In this document: positions 35,154 through 47,222 of the stretch, one piece after another
How the letters are laid out: each line of letters starts with the position of its first letter
Position numbering within the stretch: position 1 is the first letter of the stretch
NCBI GenBank assembly: GCA_009602735.1
Contig: WELA01009032.1
Span: 211,150 to 275,149, forward strand
Length of the DNA stretch: 64,000 nucleotides
From: Mesotaenium endlicherianum
Taxonomy: Eukaryota > Streptophyta > Zygnematophyceae > Zygnematales > Mesotaeniaceae
Direction: 5' to 3'
Made by a program: the position numbers and the translations under genes
The notes under the pieces: generated by a model
Databases searched by the model: none
Told to the model about the DNA's origin: nothing
Seen by the model: only the letters and a program-made list of their open reading frames with translations

Positions 35154-38100
35154 TCCAGTCTACTGACTGTGAGGATGCTAGAGATAGTGAGTCGTCACTA
35201 GCTGCCCTCGTAGCAGGTATCATGGGTCCTGCTGAACTGGATTCACTACGCATGCCTGACAACCAGATAAAGGAGACCATCAGCAATATTGACATCAAGA
35301 GAGTGCACACTCTGGATGCTCTTGTTCCACCTGATGTCCAACATTTCTTTGCTAAGGCAGGAGAACAATGCGAAAGTCAGGAAAAGACAGTTCCCCCTAT
35401 CCTACTGCATTGCATGATTGCAGGTAAGAAGGTGAGGGCATTTGTTGACGGAGGGGCGTCACATACGTTTATCCACAAGGACTTAGTTATGCGGCTAAGG
35501 CTGCCTACTGTCACCCAAGGGAATAGAATAATATTCCTTGGAGATGCCTCAAGTATCTCGGGAGGAGTTATAACCAAGCCTATTGAGGTCCAGTTAGGTT
35601 TTGGCATTGCAGTTCTAACTGAAACGCTTACATTTGAGGTACTCAACACTGGCTTTTATGATCTCGTGCTAGGCAGGTCCTGGCTTAATAGACATCAAGC
35701 TGAAGTGTGTTGGAGCAGAGGTACAGTTAAAGTGAGAGGAGCCAGTGATGGGCAGACTGACTTGGCACCCACCAGTGCTCTTCCTCTTGTCCTGTGTGGA
35801 TGGCAAATGAAGGAAAAGAAGAGGCTTCCAGAAGGATGCAAGTTGCTGAATGCAATGGATTTCGTCAAAAGCTGGAACCAGAAGGAAGACAGAATGTTCT
35901 GTCTGCTGCTAAGAGAGGTACCTCNAGCCTGCGGACAAAACCACAAAGGATGGTAAAATAAGGCAGGAGTGGCACCCTGTGTTGTACAAGTCTATGAAAT
36001 TTAATCCAGCGGAGATTAATTACTCAGTGCATGATAAAGAGCTGCTAGCTATGATTCATGTGCTCAAACAGTGGAGAGCATGCTTACATGGTAAAGCTTT
36101 TAAGGTGATTACATATCATCTAGCTCTGACTCACTTACAGAAGAATTCCAAGCTGTCGAGGAGGGAGACCCGCTGGAGCCAGATGCTGGAGCAGTTCCAA
36201 GTCCAGATCGACTACAAACCAGGGAAGTTGAATCCTGCTGATGCACTCTCTAGAAGACCTGACTTGCAAGAAAGGAACTTTACTCGGCATGCTGTAGATA
36301 AAGTCCTGTGTGCACTCACTTCACTAAAGGTGAAAAAGTCCTTCCTTGAACAACTTAGGAAAGCCTACATTTCTGACCCAACATTTGAGCTTAGCCCCAC
36401 TACCAGTGTGTGTCGTGCTACTACACTCGGGTATAACCTTAAGGGGGGGGTCTGGGTGACTGAAACCACTTCAGGCAGGCTGAAGCTGGTCATTCCTAAT
36501 AACTTGGAAATAAGGTCCCTTTTATTGAATCAAGCACATGACAGTTTACTGGGTGGGAATTTGGGACAGGCTAAAATTGTTGGCAAACTGGCAAAACGTT
36601 ATCATTGGGACGGGTTGCCTCGAGAGGTCTTAAACTATGTGGAGTCCTGTGATCAGTGTGAATAATAAGTCTAGGCACACACCAACGGGAGGTCTCTTGC
36701 AACCGCTACCCATCCCAGCGGGACGCTGGGAAACTATATCCATGGACTGGGTGGTCACATTGCCACGAACTGCTAATGGGCATGATTCGATATTGGTAGT
36801 CGTGGATAAACTGACAAAAATGGTCATTTTCATCCCCACAACTGTCAAAGTAACTGCACTCAAAACAGCGAGACAGTTCAACAAGCATGTAGTATGCCAA
36901 CATGGGCTACCCTCTAATATCATCTCAGACCGAGACTCAAAGTTTACCTCTAAATTCTGGAGAGCTTTAATGGGGTTAATGGGAGTCAAACAGCTGCTCA
37001 GCACAGCAAACCACCCTCTGTTACGTTTCTGCTTTTCGAGAGGATCTTTCTTCGGTATTCAAGGAAAATTTAATTCAAGTGGAAGGAAAATCTGTATAAT
37101 TGTGCAAATCGACGAATACTCGAAAGAGCGAAAATGTAAACTAACGTAGAATGTGTGCTTGTGAGAGTTGCACTCACAATGACTCTACAGGTATTTATAC
37201 CTGCACAACATGAGGCACTGGAGTGCTTCGAGTCACCACCTACGGCACTGGTTCATGTTCAACGAAAACGGTCAAAGGGACGTGTCCCATTTGGCCGAAT
37301 GCTCGAAACGCGCCTTTTGGCGGTTTGGAGACTTTTCAATGGTTTTCAGAAAACCGGTTCGCGCCAAACGGGCGTTTTCGCGTTCTCGCGACTTTTCGAA
37401 AAGTCGCGACTGTTCGCGGAGTTGCGTTCAAATGATTACGTCATAAATTAGGAGTTACGAATAACTACTTGGCCAATTGGTTTAGGTGGGAACGTTTCAA
37501 ACGACAAGTCGCGGGTTCGAATCCGCGTCGATGCAAAGCGACTTTGCATATTTCTTTTCGTTTGTGATTACGACGGTTTGTTCGTATCTTGATACGACGG
37601 TTTGTTCATATTAACGACTGGTCGTAAATTCGAAAGCTGTGATTGTGCATTGTCGAAATAATGACAATCATCAAAGCAACTTAATCAATCAATGATTTAA
37701 TAAGTTATCATCTCATACTTAATCAAAGTAACTTTATGAATAATTATGTCGAACTTTTGCGAAGTAGTCGAGTTACGTTACGACGCTTTTTGCAATAGTA
37801 TCTCGGTCGTTTCGCCAATCCACCAGGAATTAATCGGCATACATGTGTGGCGAATAATTGAATATGATGCAATCATTTATCAAATAATATGATAAATAGT
37901 ATAACGTACTTTAGGTGATTGGGAAAACGTTCCAAATACGCCTAAAATAGCTCGGATCGTTACATCCTCAGACTGATGGGCAGACTGAAAGAACTAACCG
38001 AGTTTTGCAGGAGGTGCTGAGAGCAAATATTTTCCAAAAACAAGATAATTGGGATGACCTGTTGCCTCAAATTCAGGTTGCGGTTAATAGTGCGGTGCAC

Positions 38101-38790
38101 GCGTCAACGGGCAAGACTCCTTTTGAACTCAGCCTGGTTAGAGTCCCTAAGTCTCCTTTAGATGTACTGGGGGAGTCTTTAACTGACCCTGAAGGCATTG
38201 ACAATCCGGTCTCCCTCCAGTTAACTCAGGAGTTTGCTGACACACTGTCAGAAGTCCAACGAAACCTGCACAAAGTCCAAGAAAACTACCAAAAATACGC
38301 TAATCAACACCGTCGGGAGCTGACATTTTATAAGGGCGATTTAGTCAAATTGCATTCTCAGCACCTGTACCTCCCTGGTGTGGTCAAGAAAAAGCTTGGC
38401 CCTGTCTGGGTCGATCCATATTCGGTGGTGCGTCGTGTCGGTCAGAATGCTTACAAACTGAACATGTCAGCGGACTACAAGGGTCACCCGGTCTTTAATG
38501 TCTCCTTCCTGGAACCATACATCAAAGGTGATACACTGTTCACACAGGTCGGTTACCTGTCCAACCGGGACCGGTCCCCGCTGTCCGGGACGGCGACCCT
38601 GAGGAATATGAGGTCGATGAGATTTTAGACGCTCGCTCGGTTCGTCGATCGTCTAAATATGTCATGAAGTACCTCATCCAATGGAAAGGTTACGATGCCT
38701 CTGGGGACACTTGGGAGTTTAAAGACCAGCTGACCAATGCCAAAGGGGCGTTGAAACGGTTCCACCTTCGGGCGGCTGGGGCACCGCCCT
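35045..38790 (+). pseudogene. pol: Element C pol (split by a solo LTR)
   Basis: Recognisable parts are the aspartic protease (AFVDGGASHTFIH), RNase H (ALTHLQKNSKLSRRETRWSQ), integrase zinc region (HDSLLGGNLGQAKI; CDQCE), integrase core (SMDWVVTLPRTANGHDSI; SDRDSKF), integrase C-terminus (VKLHSQHLYLPGVVKKKLGP) and a chromodomain near 38650-38720 (LIQWKGYD). Same lineage as element B's pol. Broken, with several breaks. Confidence 0.82.
37019..37964. repeat. Solo LTR inserted in element C, with tRNA-like boxes
   Basis: 946 bp bounded by TGTTACG and CGTTACA inverted ends and flanked by CCCTC/TCCTC, a 5-bp target duplication with one mismatch. It interrupts the integrase reading. Inside are a Pol III A-box-like TGGCCAATTGG (37470-37480) and a perfect B box GGTTCGAATCC (37514-37524). 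A 15-base TACGACGGTTTGTTC phrase occurs twice near 37568-37612. It has no coding sequence. A tRNA-derived SINE-like element is an alternative reading. Confidence 0.7.
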
Positions 38791-39129
38791 AACTGTCCCT
38801 TCAGTAGACATGGGAAGGTGACAGGAGGTCCTGTCTCCATATAAGTTGGAGGGGGATGTGACAGTTAGTGACAGTTGTGACAGGCAGCCCACCTTTAAAA
38901 TTAAGTTGGAGGCAGTGGTATTATGTTTCAAGATCAGCCGGAACATCTCTGGTAACCATATTACGCACTCAACCTGCGCTCACTCACTTTCTCTCTAACT
39001 CAATTTTCCCTTACAATCACTCACACCAGGTATTTCACTCTAGGAACTCTTCCGATCGCGTTCCTCTCCATCAAGGGCACTCAGTAGCGGCAAAATGTCA
39101 TGACTTCACTAACTGCATTGTGTTTATGA

Positions 39130-40791
39130 TTGAGCAGGATGACACAAAAGTCGGAACTCAAGAGGAAGAGAAGGGCGGAAGAGGCACATGCAGAATACTT
39201 GCAATTTCTTGGAGACATCAAATCATCCTCCATCTCCGCTCGGGAATCACAACGACTCCAACAACAGCGGGAGGCACAAAAAAAGAAGGAGGAGGAACAG
39301 GCCAGACTGAGGCAGGAAGAACTGGACAAAAAAGCTGCAGAGGAGGCCAAGAAAGCAGAAGAGGAGAGGCAAGCTGAGGAAAAGTGGAAGCAGCAGGTTG
39401 AAGAAGAGCAGAGGAGAATCAGCAGCTACCGCTACACATTACTGGGCAAGGGCTTCGATCTACTGGAGGAGGCCTTCAAGTATGCTCAGAAAAGTCGCAG
39501 TGAGTCACAGGAGGACATTCTCCAGAGGGAAGGGGAGACATCTGAAAACTTTGACAGGTATATAGAGGTCAGCATGGGGCTCCTCCTCTACCACGATTAC
39601 GCCAGGATGGTAGGATATACGGTCAGAGAGGCCAAGGCAATGGCCCAGGTGAACGAAGCACGGGCTGTATCAATTCCTTGTATCTGGGGGGAAGATAGGG
39701 TCATCTAGATGATCCCCATGGGCGCGGACAGCTTTAAGGACTCTACATCCCATAACAGGTTCAAGGCCATGTATAATGAGGCGAAGAGAAGGAGCTGGGA
39801 ATTCTTGGCCAGGGAAACCAGTCAGCCAGACTTTGCAGGGCACTGGTACCCTTGTAGTCTTAAAAGGACAGACCCTGCCTTCTTCCAAAAGCCCACCGAT
39901 TGGCGGTGGATGACCATCAACATGAGGGACCAGCAGATTGACAGGGCGACGGATGAGGATTTCCTGACAGACCTAAAGGGGAACATAGTATTGCCCCCTC
40001 ACATTGCGGCTTGGGACCCAAGATTGGATGGAGTCAGAGACTGCATGAGCCAAGAAATGCAGGAGGACAGAAGCAGGGCCCGAGAGTCATTCTCAAAAGG
40101 GAAGCACGCTTATGCCAAATGGGCAAGCAAGCAGGGGGAAAAGGAGCTGTATGCGGTCCGGACTCAGCAGCCCCCACCAGCACCCAAAAGGGGAAGGTCA
40201 GTGGGATATTCTTCTTCTCGGGAAGAGCTGGAGCAGCTGACAGAAGAGACCCCAGAAGTCTCAGAGGAACCCGGGGACGGAGAGGAGGAGGAGTCAGAGG
40301 AAGACGAGGAGGAAGGTGAGGAGGAGGACACTAGCCCCGCCGTGATCTTGACACCTGCCACATCCCCTGTAAGGGAGAAGACGGGGTTGGCCCTGCAGCA
40401 ACTCGCTGAAGAGGAGGATATCACTTGGCTGGGAACTACCAGAGGACAGACCCCATCTCCAGGCACGGAAACCCAGTCAGACAGGGCAGACAGGAGGGCT
40501 GCTAGAGAATTAGCCAGAGGCCTGCCGGCATCTCCCTCGCAGAGAGGGCATGTACCCTTAGCTCATGTCATGCAACTTCCTTTTAGGATGCCGGTATATG
40601 TACCAGTCAGTTTCAGGGATGCCCAGGAGAAGGTTGCCTCCATTCAGTTTCAGACCGTGCAGGAGGAAAGAGCACAGTTACTGCGTTCTCCGCCGGGTCC
40701 CTACACGGAACCTCCATCTCTGACAGGCTTCCAAAGACCCCAAGACAGGAGGAGGACTGACTCGGGTCAACGTGTGGCCGCAAACAACTAA
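39130..40791 (+). other. ORF3 copy 2 (element C)
   Basis: N-terminal ~100 residues form a strongly charged coiled coil (QREAQKKKEEEQARLRQEEL, EEAKKAEEERQAEEKWKQQ). A conserved middle follows (HDYARMVGYTVREAKAMA; ADSFKDSTSHNRFKAMYNEA; KRRSWEFLARE; PTDWRWMTI; LPPHIAAWDPRLDG; FSKGKHAYAKWA), then a Glu-rich acidic tract and a Pro/Arg tail with GHVPLAHVMQ. It is clearly homologous to the copies at 1-7855 and 50625-52361 but much diverged, so conservation is mainly in the middle and the GHVPLA block. No known family recognised. Appears to carry about one break. The last bases run into element D. Confidence 0.72.
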
Positions 40792-41590
40792 CATGGAACA
40801 CATCATGGATACGCCAGCCTGAAGGAAGTTCCAACTTGTAGGCCACTGGATTCACCTGCTTGAGCACTACAAAGGGACCTGTAAAGCGTGCCCGCAGTTT
40901 CCTCTTGCCTGTGAAAGGTAGGTTCTCTGTGGACAAGAGCACTTTGTCGCCCACATGGAATGTCACTTCCCTCCTGTGCTTGTCAGCATGCTTGACCTGT
41001 TCCTCCTGTTCAAAGTAAACAATGACCGCCAAAAGTTGCTAGTAAACCTTGGATCTTGATCTGAAACAATGACCTTTGGCAACCCATGTAGCCTGAAAAT
41101 ATGATCAGAGAATAGCCGTGCCACATCTGCTGCCGTACAAGTCTCCTTCATAGGAATAAAGTGAGCCATCTTGCTGAGCCGATCAGACACAACCCAAACT
41201 GCCTTGTGCCCTTGACCACTCACTGGTAACGACGTGATGAAGTCCATAGCAATCTGCTCCCAAGGATACTCTGGAATAGGCAGGGGTTGCAAGGTACCTC
41301 CCTTCTTTTGATTTGGTGTCTTGTTACGCTGGCACGCATCGCATTCCTGATCCACTCCTCGATGTCCTTGTCCATATTTCTCCAACAGTATTCTCGCTTC
41401 AGCACGCTTGCCGTCTTCTCGTTTCCAAAGTGTCCAGCATATAAGCAATCATGATGCTCCGCAAGTAGTTAGTCTCGTAGCTCCTTGATGTCAGGTACCA
41501 CCACTCTCTTGGAATCACCATAATACCATATGTCGTCCTTCTTTTGCATACTCGAGTTAAACTCAGCTGCTCCACCATTAGCAAACTTTG

Positions 41591-42303
41591 TGAAAGGGGG
41601 AAGGGTGCGGGGAGTGCGCCCATACACACTCACGCACCCTTACCCGCGAGTGGAAGCGTGCACGAGGACCTTTCCTAGTTGCGTACACAAGGTGGAGTGG
41701 CCTGGTGGTATGCCACCCTTGCAAGAGTTAGAGGGCTACATGAGAGAGGAGTGGGAAAGAACTCAATTTATTAAGAAAAGTCGTGTACAAGATTCAAAGG
41801 TTAGACTAGAATAAGCTCCCTCTACTTCCTTGTGCTTCCCATTTATCCCTTTTACTCTAAGTGTCCTCTCTAGCAAGGTACCTCCAGAACCTTCTCCTAT
41901 GGCTCCTTCCATGTACTTGACCTTGCCTAGTTGGACAAGCTAGCACACTCACACGCACACAATCACACTCTAGAATATTCTACTACACAATCCACTAACT
42001 CCTCACGGAGTTTCTAGAAATTCCACGATCACTTTGGCACTCTACGTAATTGTACGTACTTTCTGGAACCCTCATGTTTCAATGTCCTACTTCCTGGACT
42101 CCAACCGAAATTTTCGTCACTGGACCTGTCCTTGTCACTAATAGAATCTGTGACATTAAAAACTCACTAAAAACTTCCAAAATTCATAACTATCTCAATA
42201 CTTGTCCGAATGACTTGAAATAAAGGCCAAAGTTCTTCTAAAATCACACTCTTATGCATATAAAATACTAGAAAGAAACAAACTACACTTTCATAACCTT
42301 ACA
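41591..42303 (-). repeat. Solo LTR nested in element D
   Basis: 713 bp on the minus strand from TGTAAGGTTATG to CCCCTTTCA, flanked by CTTTG/TTTTG (5-bp duplication with one mismatch). Its start and end resemble element D's own LTR, so it comes from the same or a sister family. Confidence 0.75.
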
Positions 42304-43965
42304 TTTTGGGTCCTCCTCATAACCTCGCTGAAGCTTCTCCTTGAAGTCCATACTCTCCTTGATGACTGAGACAGCTGCAAGGTCGCACCTCCTGGATAAA
42401 GCGTCTGCAGGGTTGATCTTCCCAGGTAAATTTTCAATCTTGTGGTGGAACTGTTGCAGAAACTCCATCCACCTTGCTTGTCTTGGTGTCAATGATGGCT
42501 GCGTCATAAACTTCTCCAAGCTCTTGTGGTCGGTCTTGATAAACACCTTCCTTTCGTCCACATAACATCGCCATATCCTCAAAGCCTGGATAATAGCCAA
42601 CATCTCCCGCTCGTGTGCTACATAATTCTGCTCCGCAGGACTCAACTTCCTGCTCTCATATGCCATAGGCTGCAATCCTTTGCCCTGGTCTTGGAGAAGA
42701 ATGGCTCCCATTGCGAAATTTGATGCATCCGTGATGATGGTGAAAGGAAGCTCTGGACTTGCAATTGCCAACACAGGTGTCTGTGTCAACAGCTCCTTAA
42801 TCTTCTCGAAGGCTTGCTGCTCCTTGTGACCCCATAGCCACTTCTCCTGCTTCTTCAACATGTCCGTGAGCGGTGCACACACCTTGGCAAATCCTTCAAT
42901 GAAACGTCAATAATAATTTGCCATGCCGAGGAAGCTCCTGAGTTGATGAATATCAGCAGGTACCGGCCAAACTCTGACTGCTTGCACCTTCTTCTGCTCC
43001 ACCTTGACTCCTTCAGCTCCCACTATATGTCCAAGAAATTTGACTTCATTGAGACAAAAGTCGCACTTGCTCATCTTCCCATATAACTTTTGATCTCTCA
43101 AGACCTCCAACACCTTCCTCAGATGCTCCACATGCTCTTCCAAGGTCTTCGAATAGATCAAGATGTCGTCCAAAAATACCACCACAAACTGGTCCAAGTA
43201 GGGTCTTAAGATACTATCCATGAGTCCCATGAATGTAGCAGGTGCATTAGTCAACCCAAATGGCATGACTGTGAACTCGAACAAACCATAGCGAGTCTTG
43301 AAAGCACTCTTCTGAACGTCTCCTTTCACAATCCGTACCTGGTGATAGCCTATCCTTAAGTCGATCTTCGAGAAATACTTCGCCCCGACACGCCTGTCAA
43401 TCAACTCGTCCACTCGTGGAAGGGGGTACCTGTTCTTGATGGTGATCTTATTGAGTGCTCGGTAGTCGACACACATCCTCATAGTCCCATCCTTCTTCTT
43501 CACAAATAAGACTGGGGCTGCAAATGGAGATTCGCTGGGTTGGATGAATCCCTTCACCAATAACTCCGTCAGCTGCTTCTTCAACTCATCCAACTCCGCA
43601 AACGATTGTCGATAGGCGGGTCTCTCTGGCGGCTTTCTCCCAGGTTTCAACTCAATCTTGTGCTTCGTAGCTCTCTGTGGAGGTAATCTTGCAGGTAGCT
43701 CCTCAAAAAAAACGCACTTGAACTCCTCCAACAGCGCCTTAATTTGGGCAGGCATCTCAGCAGGCTCCTTCTCTTGAGCAGTTGGGCTCTGCTCCTTGTG
43801 AGCAAGGGGACCAGACACCACTACTTGCTCCTCCGGCGATGTACATTCGCCTAGGCTGTTAGGATTCACACTTGCTCCATCTAATGACCTGGCCAGGGCC
43901 ACCAAAACAAGGTATATCTTCTTCACCTGATTCGCCCTGCATAGCTTTTTAACTTGCAGGCTCAA
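42283..43965 (-). pseudogene. pol: Element D RT-RNase H
   Basis: Long open stretches encode the RT fingers and palm ([20 protein letters not shown]; catalytic FLDDIL), the thumb, and RNase H (AYESRKLSPAEQNYVAHERE). Closest in motif wording to element A's pol among the elements here. Broken copy. Confidence 0.85.
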
Positions 43966-44661
43966 TAGAAGACAGTTACTTGTGGTCTACCTCCACCTGT
44001 TTCGCTGTCTCCATTTGACCATCACGCCCTTGGACCTTCACTTGTCCTGTGCACCAGTGCACTTGAGGGTTGGCCTTTCTCAGCCATGGTCGGCCCAATA
44101 TCACCTCATGGTGACCCAACTCTGCCTGCTCCATAACTTCAGTACTCTGGTGCCCCGCTACTTCCACGTGGATAGCTTCCGTAGGTGCACCACACTTGAG
44201 TCTCTGCCCATTCGTCAAAATTGCCTCCTTAGGCTCATAATGCTTCTGCACAGAGATTCGCCACTCCTTCACCAGCTTCTTGTGCACAAAGTTTGCACTT
44301 GCGCCACTGTCGACCATACACTTCGCCTTGTTGCCGTCGACTACTCATCCCACGATGATAGGCTTGTCAACGTCTTGTCCTTTGCTTCTCGGCAGGCTCT
44401 TGGAGATAACCTCCTTGCAAGTTCTCGTCTTCACGCCAGTAGACACCCCAAAACGACTTACTGGCGTCCTTCTTTTTCCTGCTGTTGAGGTTGCTTCGCC
44501 TTCACATGACAGTCTCGAGCCAGATGTCCAAACTTGCCGCAATTATAGGAGAGTCCTCTCGGTTTGAAATTTTGCTGCCTGCGCTGGTACTGAACAAGTC
44601 CCAACTCCGTAGGTACTAGACCTTGTCCACTCGTGCTTGGCGCTTGAGATCCAAAGTGTCG

Positions 44662-45489
44662 TTATTCTCCAGAATTGTGGCTGCCCCACTGCCTCTGACT
44701 ATACTCCACAGCGTCGACCCTTGTTGCCAATGTCATCATTTCTCCAAGACTGGTAGGGTGCTTGAGCGCCACTTCCTTGGCCACAGTTGGCTTGAGTCCC
44801 CTCTTGAACTTGTCCATCATCTCTGACTCGTGCATGGATGGACATTGAAGCACCAGCTCGTTGAAGCGCGATACATACTCCTGAACGCTTGCTCGTTGAC
44901 GAAGGCGCACCAATAGATCTCGAGCGGTAGCCTCGGGTGCAATAGGTTGAAATTGCCTCTTCAAGCCTTCAAGTAGCTGATCAACAGTAGCAGGGACTCC
45001 AGACAGCTGCTCCTGTCACTCATATTAAGCTCCAGCACTTTTCTGCAGTAAAGTTATGACAAAGGCGACTTGCCTGTCGGGCGTGAGCGCAGAATACTCC
45101 ATAAACTTCTTCACTCCAAAAATCCATTGATGAACAGGCAGCGATCCACGCTCTCCAGTACAAACTTCACGCTTTGGCGCACGCACTCCCGATGCGGGTG
45201 GAATAACTGGTTGCACCACTGGATTAACATAAATTGGTGGTACAACGGGTGCAGGTGCCGAACTCGTCGAAGCGGCATTCAAAACAACAACTTGCACCCT
45301 CTTCTCCACCTCCGCGCGCATATTTTGTTGAAATTGGGCGTAGACTTCTCCTTCAATTGCATTTGCCATTTGCCTTAGCATCGCCCGCATCTCTTGTTGC
45401 TCTCTGGTCATTGTTGGTGCTGCCTGCTGCCCCGCGCGCTCACCATGCTCGACATGTTCGCCTCCTCCAGCTGCCGACTGCGACTCCAT
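44662..45489 (-). pseudogene. gag: Element D gag
   Basis: Minus-strand pieces with a Gln/Glu-rich N-terminus (TREQQEMRAMLRQMANAIEG), a Gag core (VHQWIFGVKKFMEYSAL; QRASVQEYVSRFNELVLQCP) and a knuckle-like region further on. Broken copy. Confidence 0.7.
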
Positions 45490-45526
45490 AATATTATATG
45501 CAAACTAGCCCAGCTTCGATACCAGA

Positions 45527-46270
45527 TGAAAGGGGCAGAGTGCCCTAGTGGAAGCGTAGTAACTCACGAGGAAAGGAACTAGTTGCAATCATACTAGAGA
45601 GTGCAGCGGCATATCACTAACAAAGCTTAGGAAAAATACTCAACATTTTGAGTAGCAAGAAAAGTCTTATAAATGAACTAGGATGAAAGGCCTTGTCATC
45701 ACAAACCCGTAGAAATTTACAGAAGTGAAAACTGATAAGAAACAAAGAAGTTATGCCTATTTATAATTTCCTGCCTAAGTGCTCTTCCCTAGGAGGAAGC
45801 TACGGATTTTCCTAAGTGTTCGTCAAATTGTCCCTTCCAAAATATTCGTGAGTAAGCCAGATCAGTCTAATGTGACGTGTCGGGCCGAAGTGACGTCCAC
45901 ATACATGCATCGACATTACTAGAATATTCTATCTTAGACGCGCTAGGCTAAACCGAAACTTCTAGGTAAATCGACCTAGTCGACACTCCGCGTCAGCCGG
46001 ACTTACGTGAAGGTTCGAGTTCATTCTAACGGGCCAGATCGCTCGACGCTGTCGGTCAATCCGACGGTCGCGCTCACTGCGAATTAAGGACAGTCGTCAA
46101 CCGACCTCAAAACTATTTAAACTTCGGAAATCCCTAACTGTCTCAATACTTGACCAAATTCGATGAACTTTATATCAAAATGACCACAAAAATGCACTCT
46201 ACACTACTATACAATTAGAACATACTTTCATGAAAATCAAACATGCACTTTATAAACCTATGACCTTACA
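45527..46270 (-). repeat. Element D 5' LTR
   Basis: 744 bp from TGTAAGGTCATAGG to CCCCTTTCA on the minus strand. Two bases after its end comes the primer-binding site. Shares its ends with the solo LTR at 41591-42303. Confidence 0.8.
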
Positions 46271-47222
46271 GTTCAGGTTGGCTCCTTTCCTGGGGTTGAA
46301 AGTGTCAGGTGCTGGGCTTGATGAGTTTTCTTGCTCTCGTAGGCTCTTGTGGAGGCGCTTGAGCCGGGGCTGGATTTGGAGGAGCGTTGCTTGCAATAGG
46401 GGCAGCCATGGCAGCCATAGCTTCTCTTGACGCTTGTACGGTTGCTTCATAGGTGGCCAAGTCCACTTGGTTGTGGATAGTCATTAGGAAGGCTACCCAC
46501 TCGTTTGCAAGAACTCCTTGTGGTGGGGTCAACTTTGCCACAACGACTGCCACGTGATCTGATGGTGCTCCTCCTTGTGGTGCTCCTTGTTGTGGCAGAT
46601 TTTGTCGAGTGGGCACTCCCGTCGGCGCTGGAGGAGGGTCTCTTGGAGATGAAGTGCTTCCTTCAAAAGCTTGCTGTTGGTCTTGAGGATCGGCCATCTT
46701 TCTTGTGCTACCAAAGTGCCTAGCTCCGATACCATTGTAGTGAAACAGATAGTAAAATAGAGTACTTTATCTACTCAAGACAAGGACCTTTGAACACAAG
46801 TGGTAGCTTCTTGAAAGAGAGATGGCTTCTTGAAAGTTAATATATTTCTGGAATTTGGCAAGTACAAGAGTGATTTTAGAACGCTTTTCTATATTCTAGC
46901 TCTTGTTTATACTTGCTACATAAGTAATTTCTAAGAAGGTGCATGTTGGTGTGTTGGCACCCAACACATCCCAAAACTTGCCACTCCTTTCTAGAATAAT
47001 GTACACATGTCCTTTTGACCTAAAAATGGCGTATTTGACTTTCGCCACATGGAGTTCTTCTAGATCCTTCCTCTACTTAAAGCATGCCTTAGATGGTTTG
47101 AAGGATATGAACCAAGTCACTAGAGTATCTATTCACACTTGAATCCACACTATACTACTCCAAAAATATTCAGAAATATTAAAGTAAAAACAAAGTAATA
47201 TATTCTAACTCATATCACTACA
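46271..47222 (-). mobile_element. Element A': truncated family-A copy (5' LTR and start of gag)
   Basis: 5' LTR 47222-46736 (minus strand, TGTAGTG..CACTACA), a primer site TGGTATCGGAGC, and gag from 46697 ([13 protein letters not shown]..) to about 46271, where element D's LTR begins. The rest of this copy is absent. The LTR is visibly diverged from the young element A LTRs, so it is an older insertion of the same family. Confidence 0.88.
46736..47222 (-). repeat. Element A' 5' LTR
   Basis: 487 bp with the family-A inverted ends and the same internal order as 621-1123. Confidence 0.88.

Larger units (their letters stand above)
32941..40750 (+). mobile_element. Element C: family-B-type Ty3/gypsy with ORF3, lacking a 3' LTR
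   Basis: 5' LTR 32941-33655, PBS 33657-33668 (TGGTATTGGAGC), gag (33690-35153), pol (about 35045-38790: protease, RNase H, integrase, chromodomain) and ORF3 (39130-40791). A 946-bp solo LTR (37019-37964) is inserted in the integrase. The copy is broken (several breaks) and its pol is shorter than in relatives. It ends near 40750 where it meets element D in opposite orientation; no 3' LTR is present. One ambiguous base (n) lies at 35925. Confidence 0.85.
40750..46270 (-). mobile_element. Element D: broken Ty3/gypsy element, 3' LTR missing
   Basis: Minus-strand order: 5' LTR 46270-45527; PBS 45524-45513 (TGGTATCGAAGC); gag (about 45489-44662); protease (VDSGASANFVHKK, about 44317-43976); RT and RNase H (43965-42283; [45 protein letters not shown]); integrase (about 41590-40760; CDACQRNK, SDQDPRF). 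Integration signs: it lies within the gag of a family-A copy. A solo LTR (41591-42303) is nested between RNase H and integrase. It is broken (several breaks) and ends abruptly near 40750 against element C, with no 3' LTR. Confidence 0.85.

Noticed and set aside
37460-37550. Functional tRNA gene
   Set aside because: The A and B boxes are present but no matching acceptor stem is visible and the T stem is imperfect. Kept only as tRNA-like.
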